Assembly: GCA_024640845.1 (NCBI GenBank)
Contig: JAHEEE010000033.1
Location: 1-41,339 of the forward strand
DNA: 41,339 nucleotides
Direction of reading: 5' to 3'
DNA from: Myxococcales bacterium
GTDB lineage: Bacteria; Myxococcota_A; Polyangia; Polyangiales; Houyiibacteriaceae
The notes below the pieces were generated by a model. It was given only the letters and a program-made list of their open reading frames with translations, did no database searches and had not been told where the DNA came from. Every line of letters begins with the position of its first letter. Position 1 is the first letter of the stretch. Below, one piece after another: positions 1 to 8,859 of this stretch. The translations under genes were made by a program, and so were the position numbers.

Positions 1-150
1 GCAACCACCCCCGATTGGCGCGCCGCCCGAGGCGAGGCTTGCGTGGCCCGACCCTCCCTGTTCTTCCGGCCACCTTTGCAAGCCGAGCCGTCCCGTGAAA
101 CCCCCATCGTGTTTTTCCGAGCCCCGTGTGCACCGCGACGCCCGGGCGTC
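1..150 (+). repeat. Copy A of a 150-bp dispersed repeat, cut by the window edge
   Basis: These bases match the reverse complement of 31291-31440 at 148 of 150 positions (differences at 122 and 134). The inner end is the perfect 14-bp palindrome GACGCCCGGGCGTC at 137-150. The repeat lies 25 bp past the stop codon of the leftward DUF255 gene. Its outer part is missing because the window starts here. A short open frame crosses it, but the match is at the DNA level and ends abruptly at the palindrome, so I treat it as a non-coding repeat. Confidence 0.85.
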
Positions 151-175
151 CTGCGCTTCGGCGCCCGTGCCAGCT

Positions 176-2206
176 TCAACGCAGCTGGTCGGCGAGCTCT
201 TGGGGGTCGGTCACCGGGGCCTGACATACGAACTGCCGGCAGACGTATGCCGTACCCTTGCCGTCGACCTGAGGTCGGTCTTCCAGAAGAGGGAGCGATT
301 CTTCGCCTTCCAGTCCCGCAGCCAGCACTTGAAACGGCCGGTACTCGCTTCGCAGCACGTTCAGCAATGGCGCGAGCTCCTCTTCGTCTCCGATCAGCGC
401 AATCTCCCGTGGTTGGCTCAGCATGAAGATCGCGGCGTTGAGCCACTGGCCAAAGCCCGTGGGATACTGGCGCATGAACTTGGCCATCGTGCCCATGCTT
501 TGTTCTGCGAGCTGCCAGTAGTCCCCGTTGCCGGTCAGTAGACTCAACTTCAACAACACCGTGACGGCGACGGCGTTCCCGCTTGGGACTGCGTTGTCTT
601 GCAGATCCTTCGGGCGGTGGATCAGCTCTTCATGGTCATCCGAGGTGTCGAAGAAGCCGCCGTTGGTGTCGTCGTCGAAGTGAATGACCATCAGTCCTGC
701 GAGCTCGCGCGCCCAATCGGACCAGCGCGCGTCAAACGTGGCTTCATACAGGGCCAAGAGGCCCTCGGCCAAGTATGCGTAGTCCTCGAGGTAGGCATTG
801 TATTTGGGCTCCGATCCGGCCTTCCAAGTGCGGAACAGTCGGCCCGTGTCGGCGCGCATCGTACGATATAGGAACTCGGCGTTGTTGTGCGCAGCCTCTA
901 TGTAGTCGCGCCGCCGCAGCATGGCACCCGCCTCCGCGAAGGCTGCGAGCATCAACCCGTTCCACGAGGTCAACACTTTGTCGTCGAGCCCCGGCCAGAT
1001 CCTCTTGCTTCGGACTTCGTAGAGCTTCTGGCGCGCAGCTTCGAGGCGCGCCGCCAGGTCGTCGGGATCGATGCCCGTCTGCTCGGCAAGGCCGCTTGGG
1101 TCGAGGTGCAAGTTGAGAATGTTGTGTCCCTCCCAGTTCCCTTCCTCGGAGACACCGTAAACACGCATGAAGACCTCGGCCTCTTCGCCGAGGACCTCGC
1201 GTATCTCCTCGGCGGACCACACGTAGAACTTCCCCTCGACGCCCTCGCTATCGGCATCTTGGCTGCTGTAGAAGCCGCCGTCCTCATGGCGCATCTCGCG
1301 CAGCACGTAGTCGAGGGTCTCTTCCGTGACGCGCCGGTAGAAGTCGGAGCCCGTCATCTGCCAGGCATGTAGGTAGACCCGCGCGAGCTGCGCATTGTCG
1401 TACAACATCTTTTCGAAGTGCGGAACGAGCCAACGGTTGTCGACCGAGTATCGTGCGAACCCACCTCCGATCTGGTCGTACATCCCGCCCTGCGCCATCT
1501 TCCTGAGAGTCTTCTCGGCCATCGCAAGGGCGTCCGACTCCGGGTCGCGGACGTGCTGACGAAGGAGAAACTCGAGCGTCATCGGTTGTGGGAATTTCGG
1601 GGCGCCGCCGAAGCCGCCCCAGATCGCGTCGAAGCTCCCACTGAGCGCCCGCATGGCACCTCGAAAGACCTCCTCGGTGACTTTGCCGGCTTCGAGCCCA
1701 ACGCTCGAGAGGGCGCGAAGCTGCTCGGCGACCTCGCCAGCGCTCTCGACGACGTTGTCCCGATCATTGTCCCATGCCTGCTTCACGCCGGTGAGGATCT
1801 GGCGGAAGCTCGGCATCCCCTGGCGTGGCTCGTTGGGAAAGTAGGTTCCCGCGTAGAACGGCTTGCCGTCGGGCGTGAGAAACACCGTCATAGGCCAACC
1901 GCCGCGGCCGATCATGGCCGTAACCGCCTGCATGTAGATACTGTCGACGTCGGGTCGCTCCTCACGGTCGACCTTCACGTTGATGAAGTCGGCGTTCATC
2001 TGCGCGGCGGTGGCGTCGTCCTCGAATGACTCGTGCGCCATGACATGACACCAATGACAGGCGGCGTAACCGATGCTGAGCAGGATGGGTTTGTCCTGGG
2101 CCTTCGCAAGCGCCATCGCCTCATCGCCCCACGGGTACCAATCGACCGGGTTGTCGACGTGCTGCAGCAGATAGGGGCTGGTTTCTTCGCTCAGATGGTT
2201 GGCCAT
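176..2206 (-). CDS. DUF255 thioredoxin-domain protein (YyaL / SPATA20 family)
   Basis: This 676-residue protein has the family's usual length and layout. The N-terminal third is a thioredoxin fold with the motif Cys50-His-Trp-Cys53 (AACHWCHVM), followed by a sequence about keeping close contact with a partner (KVDREERPD). The rest resembles the alpha/alpha-barrel of N-acylglucosamine 2-epimerase-like enzymes. The reaction is not established for the family; a redox or sugar-related role is usually suggested. No signal peptide is visible, so it is probably cytoplasmic. The ATG at 2206 lies 28 bp after the HxlR gene on the same strand, so the two may be co-transcribed. The gene ends just before a dispersed repeat. 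Confidence 0.9.
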   Translation of the reverse strand: MANHLSEETSPYLLQHVDNPVDWYPWGDEAMALAKAQDKPILLSIGYAACHWCHVMAHESFEDDATAAQMNADFINVKVDREERPDVDSIYMQAVTAMIGRGGWPMTVFLTPDGKPFYAGTYFPNEPRQGMPSFRQILTGVKQAWDNDRDNVVESAGEVAEQLRALSSVGLEAGKVTEEVFRGAMRALSGSFDAIWGGFGGAPKFPQPMTLEFLLRQHVRDPESDALAMAEKTLRKMAQGGMYDQIGGGFARYSVDNRWLVPHFEKMLYDNAQLARVYLHAWQMTGSDFYRRVTEETLDYVLREMRHEDGGFYSSQDADSEGVEGKFYVWSAEEIREVLGEEAEVFMRVYGVSEEGNWEGHNILNLHLDPSGLAEQTGIDPDDLAARLEAARQKLYEVRSKRIWPGLDDKVLTSWNGLMLAAFAEAGAMLRRRDYIEAAHNNAEFLYRTMRADTGRLFRTWKAGSEPKYNAYLEDYAYLAEGLLALYEATFDARWSDWARELAGLMVIHFDDDTNGGFFDTSDDHEELIHRPKDLQDNAVPSGNAVAVTVLLKLSLLTGNGDYWQLAEQSMGTMAKFMRQYPTGFGQWLNAAIFMLSQPREIALIGDEEELAPLLNVLRSEYRPFQVLAAGLEGEESLPLLEDRPQVDGKGTAYVCRQFVCQAPVTDPQELADQLR

Positions 2207-2234
2207 GCAGCCATTCTTCTGTTGCTTCCTTGGT

Positions 2235-2894
2235 TCAGGTCAACATCGCGTTGATTGCCCGGCCCAGCAGACCCGCAAACGCCTCAGCCTTCCCGTAATC
2301 CGGTCCGGACAGCTCCACGTGGTGAGCCGTGAAATCGTCCATGCGCATTTCGCCGTCAATCACGGCGATCATCGCCTCGTAGCTCGTCTCCATCGCTGCT
2401 TCTGGCGCTCTCGGCGCTCCCGCTTTGACGTCGACGATCCCATCATCGACAGCGACCGAAAACGGCTCGCCATCGACGATCAGCGCAACGCAAAGGCTCA
2501 TATCGGGCTCCACGACGCGCTGACACGCCATTCGAAGAGTCACCGCGATCGTTCTCAGGTTGCCAGGCTTGCTCACCGCGGCGTCGGCCGGGAAGTGCGA
2601 GCCAAACGTGGCCAGCTCAAACAAGATTGCTCCGGTCCGTTCTCCGAGATCGGTCAGCTGGTACACCGTTGTCCCGTATTCCGCGCCCCTCCGGGTGATC
2701 AACCCGTCGCGTTCCAATCGACGGAGTCGATCGGTGAGAAGGTTTGATGCGATGCCGGGCAGCGTCTGCAGCTCCGAGAAGCGCGCTGGGCCCGCATGCA
2801 AGTCCCTGAGGATGATCAGCGTCCATCGATCGCCAACCCGGTCCAGAGCGCGGGCGATCGGGCAAAGCAGGCGATATCGCCGTGTTCCCGACAC
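2235..2894 (-). CDS. HxlR-family winged-helix regulator with C-terminal SCP2-like domain
   Basis: Residues 1-110 form an HxlR-type winged helix, with the typical blocks [25 protein letters not shown] and [14 protein letters not shown]. Cys11 sits at the N-terminal position that acts as the redox or electrophile sensor in YodB/HypR/QorR relatives. The C-terminal hundred residues look like a sterol-carrier-protein-2-like domain, a fusion seen in some HxlR proteins. The start is GTG at 2894. The gene is divergent from an NmrA-like reductase gene, which is its likely target. A sensor role for Cys11 is inference from position. Confidence 0.85.
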   Translation of the reverse strand: MSGTRRYRLLCPIARALDRVGDRWTLIILRDLHAGPARFSELQTLPGIASNLLTDRLRRLERDGLITRRGAEYGTTVYQLTDLGERTGAILFELATFGSHFPADAAVSKPGNLRTIAVTLRMACQRVVEPDMSLCVALIVDGEPFSVAVDDGIVDVKAGAPRAPEAAMETSYEAMIAVIDGEMRMDDFTAHHVELSGPDYGKAEAFAGLLGRAINAMLT

Positions 2895-2910
2895 GAAGCC
2901 ATTTTTAGCG

Positions 2911-2970
2911 TAACAACTTTATATTGTAAAGCATACATCTAAAAAACACATCTTGTTAGGAGTTTACAAT
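2911..2970. promoter_or_regulatory. AT-rich divergent promoter/operator between HxlR and NmrA genes
   Basis: This 60-bp stretch is much richer in A and T than its surroundings and contains nested inverted repeats: taacaa (2911-2916) with ttgtta (2953-2958), cttta (2917-2921) with taaag (2927-2931), and attgtaaa (2923-2930) with tttacaat (2963-2970). A ribosome-binding site AGGAG (2958-2962) sits 6 bp before the NmrA ATG at 2969. HxlR proteins bind dyads of this kind, so I infer operator sites; the exact site is not proven. Confidence 0.5.
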
Positions 2971-4036
2971 GCATGCAAAGCCCATGATTCTCGTCACCTC
3001 CGGCGTCGGCAATACCGGTCGGCCTGCTACCGAAGAACTCCTGCGCCAGGGATTTCCCGTGCGAGCGATGGTTCGCCAGGATGATCAGCGCGCCGAACGG
3101 CTACGCGCGCTTGGCGCCGACGTCATCGTCGGGAACCTGTTCGACGTTCGCGACCTTCGTCGCGCCCTCGACGGTGTTCAACGCGCCTACTTCGCGGCAC
3201 CTCACGGACCAAATGGTCTGCACGCCTCGATGAGCTTTGCCATCGCGGCAGAGGACGCCAAGCTCGAAAGCGTCACTACGCTCACGCAGTGGCTTCTGCA
3301 TCCTGGGCACCCCTCGCTCGCGACTCGCGAGCTTTGGCTCGCCGATCAAACGATGCCGTGGATGCCGAATGTCGATGTCGTGCGGATTACACCCGGCTGG
3401 TTCGCCTGGACATATTTCCTGGTCCTCGATGTCGTGGCCCAGCTCGGGGTGTTTCCCATGCCGCTCGGCCAAGGCCGCAATGCGCCACCATCGAACGAAG
3501 ACATGGGTGCGGTCGTCGCAGCCACGCTCACAGATCCAACGCCTCATATCGGCAAGACCTACCGACCGACGGGCCCCGAGCTCCTTGCGCCCGAAGACAT
3601 CACGGCGACTTTCGCGAAAGTCCTGGGTCGTGAGGTCAAGTACCAGCCGAGCTCTATCGATATGTTCATCAAGGCTGCGACGGTGGCTGGATACGACCCT
3701 TACGAGATCTCTCAAGTTCGCCTCTACCTCACCGACTATCAGCAAGACGCGTTTGCGGTCGGAGCCCCGACTACGGTCGTCCGCGATCTCACCGGTCGAG
3801 AGGCAGAGGACTTCGAGACGATCTGCCGCCGCTACGCGGGTGAGCGACCCGAGGCCGTCCCGTCACTAGGCAACAAGATGGGCGCGCTCTCACGTCTGCT
3901 GCGCGCCGCGATGATGCGAACACCCGATATGGCTGCCTTCGAGCGAGAGCAGCGCCACCCTCCGCTGTCCGATCCGGCTTTCGCGCAAGACGCCCCCGAG
4001 TGGCGCGCCACTCACTTCCAGGCGAATGGCGGTTGA
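2969..4036 (+). CDS. NmrA-like NAD(P)-binding oxidoreductase
   Basis: This 355-residue protein starts with a Rossmann nucleotide-binding motif, VTSGVGNTGRP, followed by the atypical-SDR pattern of NmrA/QorB-like proteins (RALGADVIVGNLFD, then a serial dyad-less core). These proteins bind NAD(P)H and act as redox sensors or as quinone or isoflavone-type reductases. The ATG at 2969 has a good AGGAG site. The divergent HxlR gene suggests induction by electrophiles or quinones, as for qorB/QorR pairs; this is inference. The last 25 bp overlap the end of the convergent Nudix gene. Confidence 0.85.
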   Translation: MHAKPMILVTSGVGNTGRPATEELLRQGFPVRAMVRQDDQRAERLRALGADVIVGNLFDVRDLRRALDGVQRAYFAAPHGPNGLHASMSFAIAAEDAKLESVTTLTQWLLHPGHPSLATRELWLADQTMPWMPNVDVVRITPGWFAWTYFLVLDVVAQLGVFPMPLGQGRNAPPSNEDMGAVVAATLTDPTPHIGKTYRPTGPELLAPEDITATFAKVLGREVKYQPSSIDMFIKAATVAGYDPYEISQVRLYLTDYQQDAFAVGAPTTVVRDLTGREAEDFETICRRYAGERPEAVPSLGNKMGALSRLLRAAMMRTPDMAAFEREQRHPPLSDPAFAQDAPEWRATHFQANGG

Positions 4037-4632
4037 TCGTAGTGTCGCACGCGGGTGTCACGCCCGTGAATGGCGACCTCGCGGAACTGGAAGATCACGG
4101 CCGCCGTCGGGGCGAAGATGTCTTGGCCGAGGATGCGCACCGAGAGCACGGGACGGTCGCTCACCTCGAGCTCGAATAACTTCGGAATGCCCGGGGCGTC
4201 GAGCTCCGCGATGGAAACCCGGTGTACTTCCGCGACCTCTTTGGGATTCGGTGTGAGCGAGACGTTGGCGCCCGCCCATACGACGACGGGCGTGATACAA
4301 AAGCCCGAGCGCGTCGGGTAGTCATCGAGCAGACCCAACGCGCTATCGCGATCGCATCGAAGTGCCACCTCTTCATCCAGCTCGCGAAGCGCTGCGCCGA
4401 TGGGATCCTCTCCGTCATCGATGCGGCCGCCCGGAAGGGCCCATTGGCCGCTGTGATTTCGGAGGCTCGATACTCTGCGCGTGATGATAAAAGAGGCTTC
4501 GCCGCGTTCGCCCGTTACGATAGTGAGGGCGACCGCCGCGCGCCGAAGGCTGACGTCTCGCTCCATCGAGCGTTCGTGAGACGCGAGGTTGGCGGCAATG
4601 GTCGCGCGAAGCGTCTGGTCAGCGCTAAGCAC
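4012..4632 (-). CDS. Nudix hydrolase, CoA-pyrophosphatase-like
   Basis: The Nudix box reads G-x5-E-x7-RE-x-x-EE in the stretch GRIDDGEDPIGAALRELDEE. It is preceded by LRNHSGQWALPGG, close to the UPF0035 motif of CoA pyrophosphatases (NudL type), so hydrolysis of CoA or acyl-CoA to 4'-phosphopantetheine is the best guess. I chose the GTG at 4632, giving 206 residues; it overlaps the thioesterase stop by 8 bp and suggests translational coupling. An ATG at 4566 is the alternative. Longer upstream extension would run through the thioesterase gene. The 3' end overlaps the convergent NmrA gene by 25 bp. Confidence 0.85.
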   Translation of the reverse strand: MLSADQTLRATIAANLASHERSMERDVSLRRAAVALTIVTGERGEASFIITRRVSSLRNHSGQWALPGGRIDDGEDPIGAALRELDEEVALRCDRDSALGLLDDYPTRSGFCITPVVVWAGANVSLTPNPKEVAEVHRVSIAELDAPGIPKLFELEVSDRPVLSVRILGQDIFAPTAAVIFQFREVAIHGRDTRVRHYDQPPFAWK

Positions 4633-5068
4633 GAGTCGGTTTAATGCTCCGGAGCTGATATCGGTTCGACGAAATGCACACGACCTGGCTATTGGCATCC
4701 TTGAGCTCGCACTCCCACCCGTAGTCGGCCTTGCCGAACTCGTTTGCCTTCTCCTGGATCCGAAGCGCCTCGTCGGCATCGAGTCGAACCTCGACCGTGA
4801 TATCGGTCGCCGCTGGCTTCACGAACTTGATGTCCATTCCTTTGATCAACGGGTAGAAGCGACTTGCGTCGAACGTCGTGAGAAAGATCGCGCCGCCTGG
4901 AAGCTCCGCCAGCGTGAACAAGGCCCCCGCATACATCGTCCCGACGTGATTCGAGTTGGGCCCGAGCGGCATCATCATCTTCACGTAGCCAGGCTCCATC
5001 TCGAGAACCTTCACTTCCGTCCGCCCGGCGAACGGAATCCCTCGCTCGATCATCATCTTGGGTTCCAT
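4625..5068 (-). CDS. Hotdog-fold thioesterase, DUF4442/PaaI-like
   Basis: This 147-residue protein is the length of a single hotdog domain. The region NHVGTMYAGALFTLAE is the typical long-helix segment with the conserved Asn-His-x-Gly seen in PaaI/DUF4442 proteins. It probably hydrolyses acyl-CoA or related thioesters in the cytoplasm; the substrate cannot be read from sequence. It is upstream of, and overlaps, the CoA-pyrophosphatase-like Nudix gene, which fits a shared CoA-ester clean-up role (inference). The start is ATG at 5068, 44 bp from the divergent crotonase gene. Confidence 0.85.
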   Translation of the reverse strand: MEPKMMIERGIPFAGRTEVKVLEMEPGYVKMMMPLGPNSNHVGTMYAGALFTLAELPGGAIFLTTFDASRFYPLIKGMDIKFVKPAATDITVEVRLDADEALRIQEKANEFGKADYGWECELKDANSQVVCISSNRYQLRSIKPTRA

Positions 5069-5112
5069 TGCGCTTGTATACTTCTCGGACCCAGAAACGC
5101 TAGACTCCCGGC

Positions 5113-5967
5113 ATGCCGAAAGTCCTCTATGAGCGAGACGGGCGGATTGGGCGCATCACGCTGAACCGTCCCGAGGTGATGAACGCGATCGATGACGAGC
5201 TGCCCCAGGAGCTTGCGGCGCATGTCGAACAGGCCAATGCCGACGAGAAGGTGCACGTGATTGTCTTGTCCGGCGCGGGCCAGGCGTTCTGCGCCGGCTA
5301 CGATCTCAGCTACTACGCCGAGGCGACCGGTTCGGCGTCCGGGACACAGGAGATGCCGTGGGACCCCATGAAGGACTACGCGTTCATGATGCGGAACACT
5401 CAGCTCTTCATGTCGCTCTGGCGATCCTACAAGCCGGTGATCTGCAAAGTGCACGGCTACGCAGTCGCGGGAGGCTCCGATATCGCTCTTTGCGCCGACC
5501 TGATCGTGATGGCCGATGACGCGCGAATCGGATACATGCCGGTTCGCGTGTGGGGGTGCCCGACCACGGCGATGTGGGTCTACCGGCTCGGCCCCGAACG
5601 GGCAAAGCGCATGCTGTTCACCGGCGACAAGATCGACGGCCGAGAAGCCGAACGGATCGGACTCGTGCACAAGGCGGTCTCCGCTGCGGAGCTAGATGCC
5701 GAAGTCGAAGCACTCGCCGACCGCATCTCCACGGTCCCCATCAACCAGCTCATGATGCAGAAGCTGGTGATCAATCAGGCGGTCGAGGCGATGGGGCTTC
5801 ATCAAACGCAGATGTTTGCAACCGTCTTCGACGGGATCACTCGTCACTCGCCCGAAGGCATCAATTTCAAGCACCGCGCCGAGCAGGTCGGCTGGAAACA
5901 GGCGGTGCGGGAGCGCGACGAAGGGACCTTCGACTGGACGGCCGACCGCCGGTTCGAGGACTCGTGA
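5113..5967 (+). CDS. Crotonase (enoyl-CoA hydratase/isomerase) family protein
   Basis: The 284-residue protein has the crotonase core: the first oxyanion segment AFCAGYDLSYY and the second, HGYAVAGGSDIALCADL. In standard hydratases the second segment carries a catalytic Glu (GGGCEL) and a second Glu follows in a PE motif. Here these positions read Asp (AGGSDIA) and Val (MPVRVWGCPT). The protein is therefore probably not a classical hydratase, but a related acyl-CoA enzyme such as an isomerase, hydrolase or dehydratase. It is the first gene of a tight rightward set with gloB 13 bp downstream. Confidence 0.85.
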   Translation: MPKVLYERDGRIGRITLNRPEVMNAIDDELPQELAAHVEQANADEKVHVIVLSGAGQAFCAGYDLSYYAEATGSASGTQEMPWDPMKDYAFMMRNTQLFMSLWRSYKPVICKVHGYAVAGGSDIALCADLIVMADDARIGYMPVRVWGCPTTAMWVYRLGPERAKRMLFTGDKIDGREAERIGLVHKAVSAAELDAEVEALADRISTVPINQLMMQKLVINQAVEAMGLHQTQMFATVFDGITRHSPEGINFKHRAEQVGWKQAVRERDEGTFDWTADRRFEDS

Positions 5968-5980
5968 TAAGGTTCGGCCG

Positions 5981-6724
5981 ATGCAGGTGATCCCGGTACC
6001 GTGCTTGAGTGACAACTACGCGTATCTCGTGGTTCGAGGTCGACTCGCCGCGGTCGTCGATCCTTCCGAGGCCGACCCGGTGCTCCGCGCGATCGATGAT
6101 CATGGGTTGAAGCTCAGCGAGATCTGGCTGACCCACCATCACTGGGACCACGTAGGCGGCATCGAGCCTCTGGTCGAGGAATGCCCCGTCGATCGAGTCC
6201 GTGGCTCCCGCTACGACGCGGAGCACCGGAGAATTCCGAGCCAAACGGATGCGCTGTCGGACGGCGATTCGTTTGAGTTCGAAGGCGCAACCGTCGACAT
6301 CGTCGAGATCCCCGGCCACACGCTCGGGGCGATCGCGTTCATCACCGAGGGCAACCTCTTCAGTGGGGATACGCTATTTATTGCCGGGTGCGGCCGCGTC
6401 TTCGAAGGCACCATGGAGATGATGGCGCAATCGCTCCAGAAGCTCCGGTCCCTACCCGCTGACACGAAGGTCTGGTGCGGGCACGAGTACACCGTCAACA
6501 ACCTGCGTTTCGCGCGAACCATAGAGCCCGACAACGCGGAGATTGCTCGCGCGCTAGACGAAGCGATTGCAACGCGCGAAGCGAAGCGGTTCACGGTGCC
6601 CGGCCGAATCGCCCGGGAGCTCGCCACGAATCCGTTCTTGCGCTTCGACCACCCCGACGTCGCTGCAGGTCGCGATTCGGTCGCCTCGTTCACTGCGATT
6701 CGCCGAGCGAAGGACAGCTTCTAG
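5981..6724 (+). CDS. gloB: Hydroxyacylglutathione hydrolase (glyoxalase II)
   Basis: This 247-residue metallo-beta-lactamase-fold enzyme cleaves S-lactoylglutathione to lactate and glutathione in methylglyoxal detoxification. Visible signatures are the metal motif THHHWDH, then GHTLGAIAFI, FSGDTLFIAGCGR and CGHEYTVNNLRFA, the last typical of glyoxalase II rather than other family members. The frame is open further upstream, but that part lies inside the crotonase gene. ATG at 5981 starts the family's usual N-terminus (MQVIPVPCLSDNYAY), with AAGG upstream. The next gene begins 2 bp after its stop. Confidence 0.92.
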   Translation: MQVIPVPCLSDNYAYLVVRGRLAAVVDPSEADPVLRAIDDHGLKLSEIWLTHHHWDHVGGIEPLVEECPVDRVRGSRYDAEHRRIPSQTDALSDGDSFEFEGATVDIVEIPGHTLGAIAFITEGNLFSGDTLFIAGCGRVFEGTMEMMAQSLQKLRSLPADTKVWCGHEYTVNNLRFARTIEPDNAEIARALDEAIATREAKRFTVPGRIARELATNPFLRFDHPDVAAGRDSVASFTAIRRAKDSF

Positions 6725-6726
6725 CG

Positions 6727-8859
6727 ATGACGACACCAAGAGCGCACTGGACCCGGGACGAGCATGGCATTCCGCAGATCGCCGCAAACGACATCGACGG
6801 CCTCTACTGGGGCATGGGCTACTGCCACGCGATGGATCGCGGGCTGCAGATGCTCATCATGCGGATCCTCGGGCAGGGGCGCGCCGCCGAGTTGCTCGAT
6901 GGGAGCGACGAGATGGTCGAGGTCGATCGGTTCTTTCGTCGGATGAACTGGAACAGCGGCGTCGCGGACGAGGCCGAGAAGCTCCGCATAGAAGCCAGCG
7001 CTGCGTGCTCGGCGTACTGCGAGGGTGTCAATGCGCGTTTTGCGAAAGCGACCCCTTGGGAGCTCAAGCTCGTCGGCGTTCGCCCCGACCCATGGACGGT
7101 CGGCGACTCGCTGCTTTTAGCGCGCATGACCGGCTTTCTCACGCTCGCCCAATCCCAGGGAGAGGTCGAGCGCTTCTTCGTAGAGATGGTCAAAGCGGGC
7201 GTCAGCGACGCTCACCTCGAGGCGCTCTTCCCCGGCTGCACACGGGGACTCGATCGTGCCGTCGTCGAAAAGGTGCAACTCACCGAGCGCATCGTACCCG
7301 AATCGCTCAAGTGGGCCGCCGCTGCGTCGCGCATGATGGCCTCGAACAACTGGTGCATCTCGGGCTCGCGGACCGCTTCGGGCGCCGCCATGCTCGCCAA
7401 CGATCCGCATCTCGAAACCAATCGTCTCCCCAACATCTGGGCGGAACAGAGCTTTCGCTGGCCGGGAGGCTATGCGCTCCTCATGACGATGCCTGGCCTG
7501 CCGGCGCCTCTCGTTGGCCGAAATGCGCACCTTTCCTGGGGCGCGACATACACGTTCATGGATGCGATCGACTCCTGGGTCGAACACTGCCGCGAAGGCA
7601 AATACCGGCGCAGTGATAGCTGGTTCGACTTCGATCGGCGCGTCGAGACGATCCATCGCAAGAAGGGCGATCCCATCATCGAAACGTTCTGGGAGAACCA
7701 GCACGGCGTGCTCGATGGTGACCCCAACGTCGGAGGGTATCTCCTCGCCACGCGGTGGTCCGGCTCGCTCGGAGGGGCCGACTCGATCAACTCGCTCCTT
7801 GCGATGTGGACGGCTCGTACGGTGGCGGAAGGTATGGCCGCGTTCGCCCCGGTAGAGTCCTCTTTCAACTGGATCTTTGCCGATGGTGCCGGCGACATCG
7901 GCTATCAGATGTCGGGGTTGATGCCCAAGCGTCCGGGTGATTGGTCTGGGTTCGCTCCGCGGCCTGGCTGGGAAGGGCGATTCGACTGGGCCGGATTCGT
8001 CGACCCGAGCCTTCTTCCCCGCGTCCACAATCCCGAGAGCGGCATCGTCGTGACCGCCAACCAGGACCTCAACTACCTCGGCGAAGTCGATCCGATCAAT
8101 GCACCGATGGGCGACTATCGCGCGCGCCGCATCGAGCAACTGCTGAGTGCGCGGGACGACCACGACGTCGACTCGTTCCGCGCGATTCAGCTCGATACCT
8201 ACTCGATTCAAGCGGCCGAGTTCATGGAGATACTCGAACCGCTTCTCCGCGCTGGCCCTATCGCGGATGCGCTACGGACCTGGGACTACCGCTACGATCT
8301 CGACTCCACGGGTGCGACCGCGTTCGAGATCTTCTATGGCGCGCTTCTCCTCGAGATGTTCGGCCCCGGTTGTGGCGCGCCAGTGGTCGAGCATCTGCTT
8401 GACGCCACCGGCATCTTCATCGATTTCTATCAAAACTTCGATCGGGTGTTATGCGCCGAGTCCTCCCCTTGGCTTGGAGAGCGCGCACGCGATGAAGTCT
8501 GGCGCGCAGCGCTCGAAAGGGTAGCCGCCCGAGTGCCGGAGCCTTGGGGTGAACGAAACCGCATCTCTCTCACGAACATCTTCTTTGGTGGCAAGCTGCC
8601 TAGCTTTCTCGGCTTCGATCCAGGGCCCATTCCGATCCGCGGTGGGCGCGCGACGCCGCACCAAGGGCAGATCTATCGCGCCGGGGATCGCCTGACTTCG
8701 TTTGCGCCCTCGCTGAGGCTCGTTGCCGACATGAGCACGGACGTGCTTCACACCGCCATGTGCGGCGGTCCTTCTGACCGGCGTTTTTCGAAGTGGTACA
8801 AAAGTGGCGTGCGCGGCTGGCTCGCGGGCGAGCTAAAAGTCAGAAACGCCCCCGCCTAG
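6727..8859 (+). CDS. Penicillin acylase family N-terminal-nucleophile hydrolase
   Basis: This 710-residue protein belongs to the penicillin acylase / acyl-homoserine-lactone acylase superfamily. These are made as precursors that self-cleave so that a Ser becomes the N-terminal nucleophile of the beta chain. Here that Ser is Ser206 in MASNNWCISG; upstream are the alpha-chain features GYCHAMDRGLQM and GQGRAAELL. The ATG at 6727 follows the gloB stop by 2 bp, and the protein starts directly with alpha-chain sequence (WTRDEHGIPQIAA). No signal peptide is visible, although most relatives are exported. The substrate is unknown. The last 4 bp overlap the convergent SDR gene. Confidence 0.9.
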   Translation: MTTPRAHWTRDEHGIPQIAANDIDGLYWGMGYCHAMDRGLQMLIMRILGQGRAAELLDGSDEMVEVDRFFRRMNWNSGVADEAEKLRIEASAACSAYCEGVNARFAKATPWELKLVGVRPDPWTVGDSLLLARMTGFLTLAQSQGEVERFFVEMVKAGVSDAHLEALFPGCTRGLDRAVVEKVQLTERIVPESLKWAAAASRMMASNNWCISGSRTASGAAMLANDPHLETNRLPNIWAEQSFRWPGGYALLMTMPGLPAPLVGRNAHLSWGATYTFMDAIDSWVEHCREGKYRRSDSWFDFDRRVETIHRKKGDPIIETFWENQHGVLDGDPNVGGYLLATRWSGSLGGADSINSLLAMWTARTVAEGMAAFAPVESSFNWIFADGAGDIGYQMSGLMPKRPGDWSGFAPRPGWEGRFDWAGFVDPSLLPRVHNPESGIVVTANQDLNYLGEVDPINAPMGDYRARRIEQLLSARDDHDVDSFRAIQLDTYSIQAAEFMEILEPLLRAGPIADALRTWDYRYDLDSTGATAFEIFYGALLLEMFGPGCGAPVVEHLLDATGIFIDFYQNFDRVLCAESSPWLGERARDEVWRAALERVAARVPEPWGERNRISLTNIFFGGKLPSFLGFDPGPIPIRGGRATPHQGQIYRAGDRLTSFAPSLRLVADMSTDVLHTAMCGGPSDRRFSKWYKSGVRGWLAGELKVRNAPA

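Noticed and set aside
43-426. Short rightward open frame across repeat copy A, whose start matches a frame in copy B
   Set aside because: The shared part ends exactly where the DNA repeat ends, and the rest is antisense to the DUF255 gene; the repeat explains the match.
7117-8211. 364-codon leftward frame inside the penicillin-acylase gene
   Set aside because: Low-complexity Arg/Glu/Val composition and no motif; the acylase frame has clear family motifs throughout.
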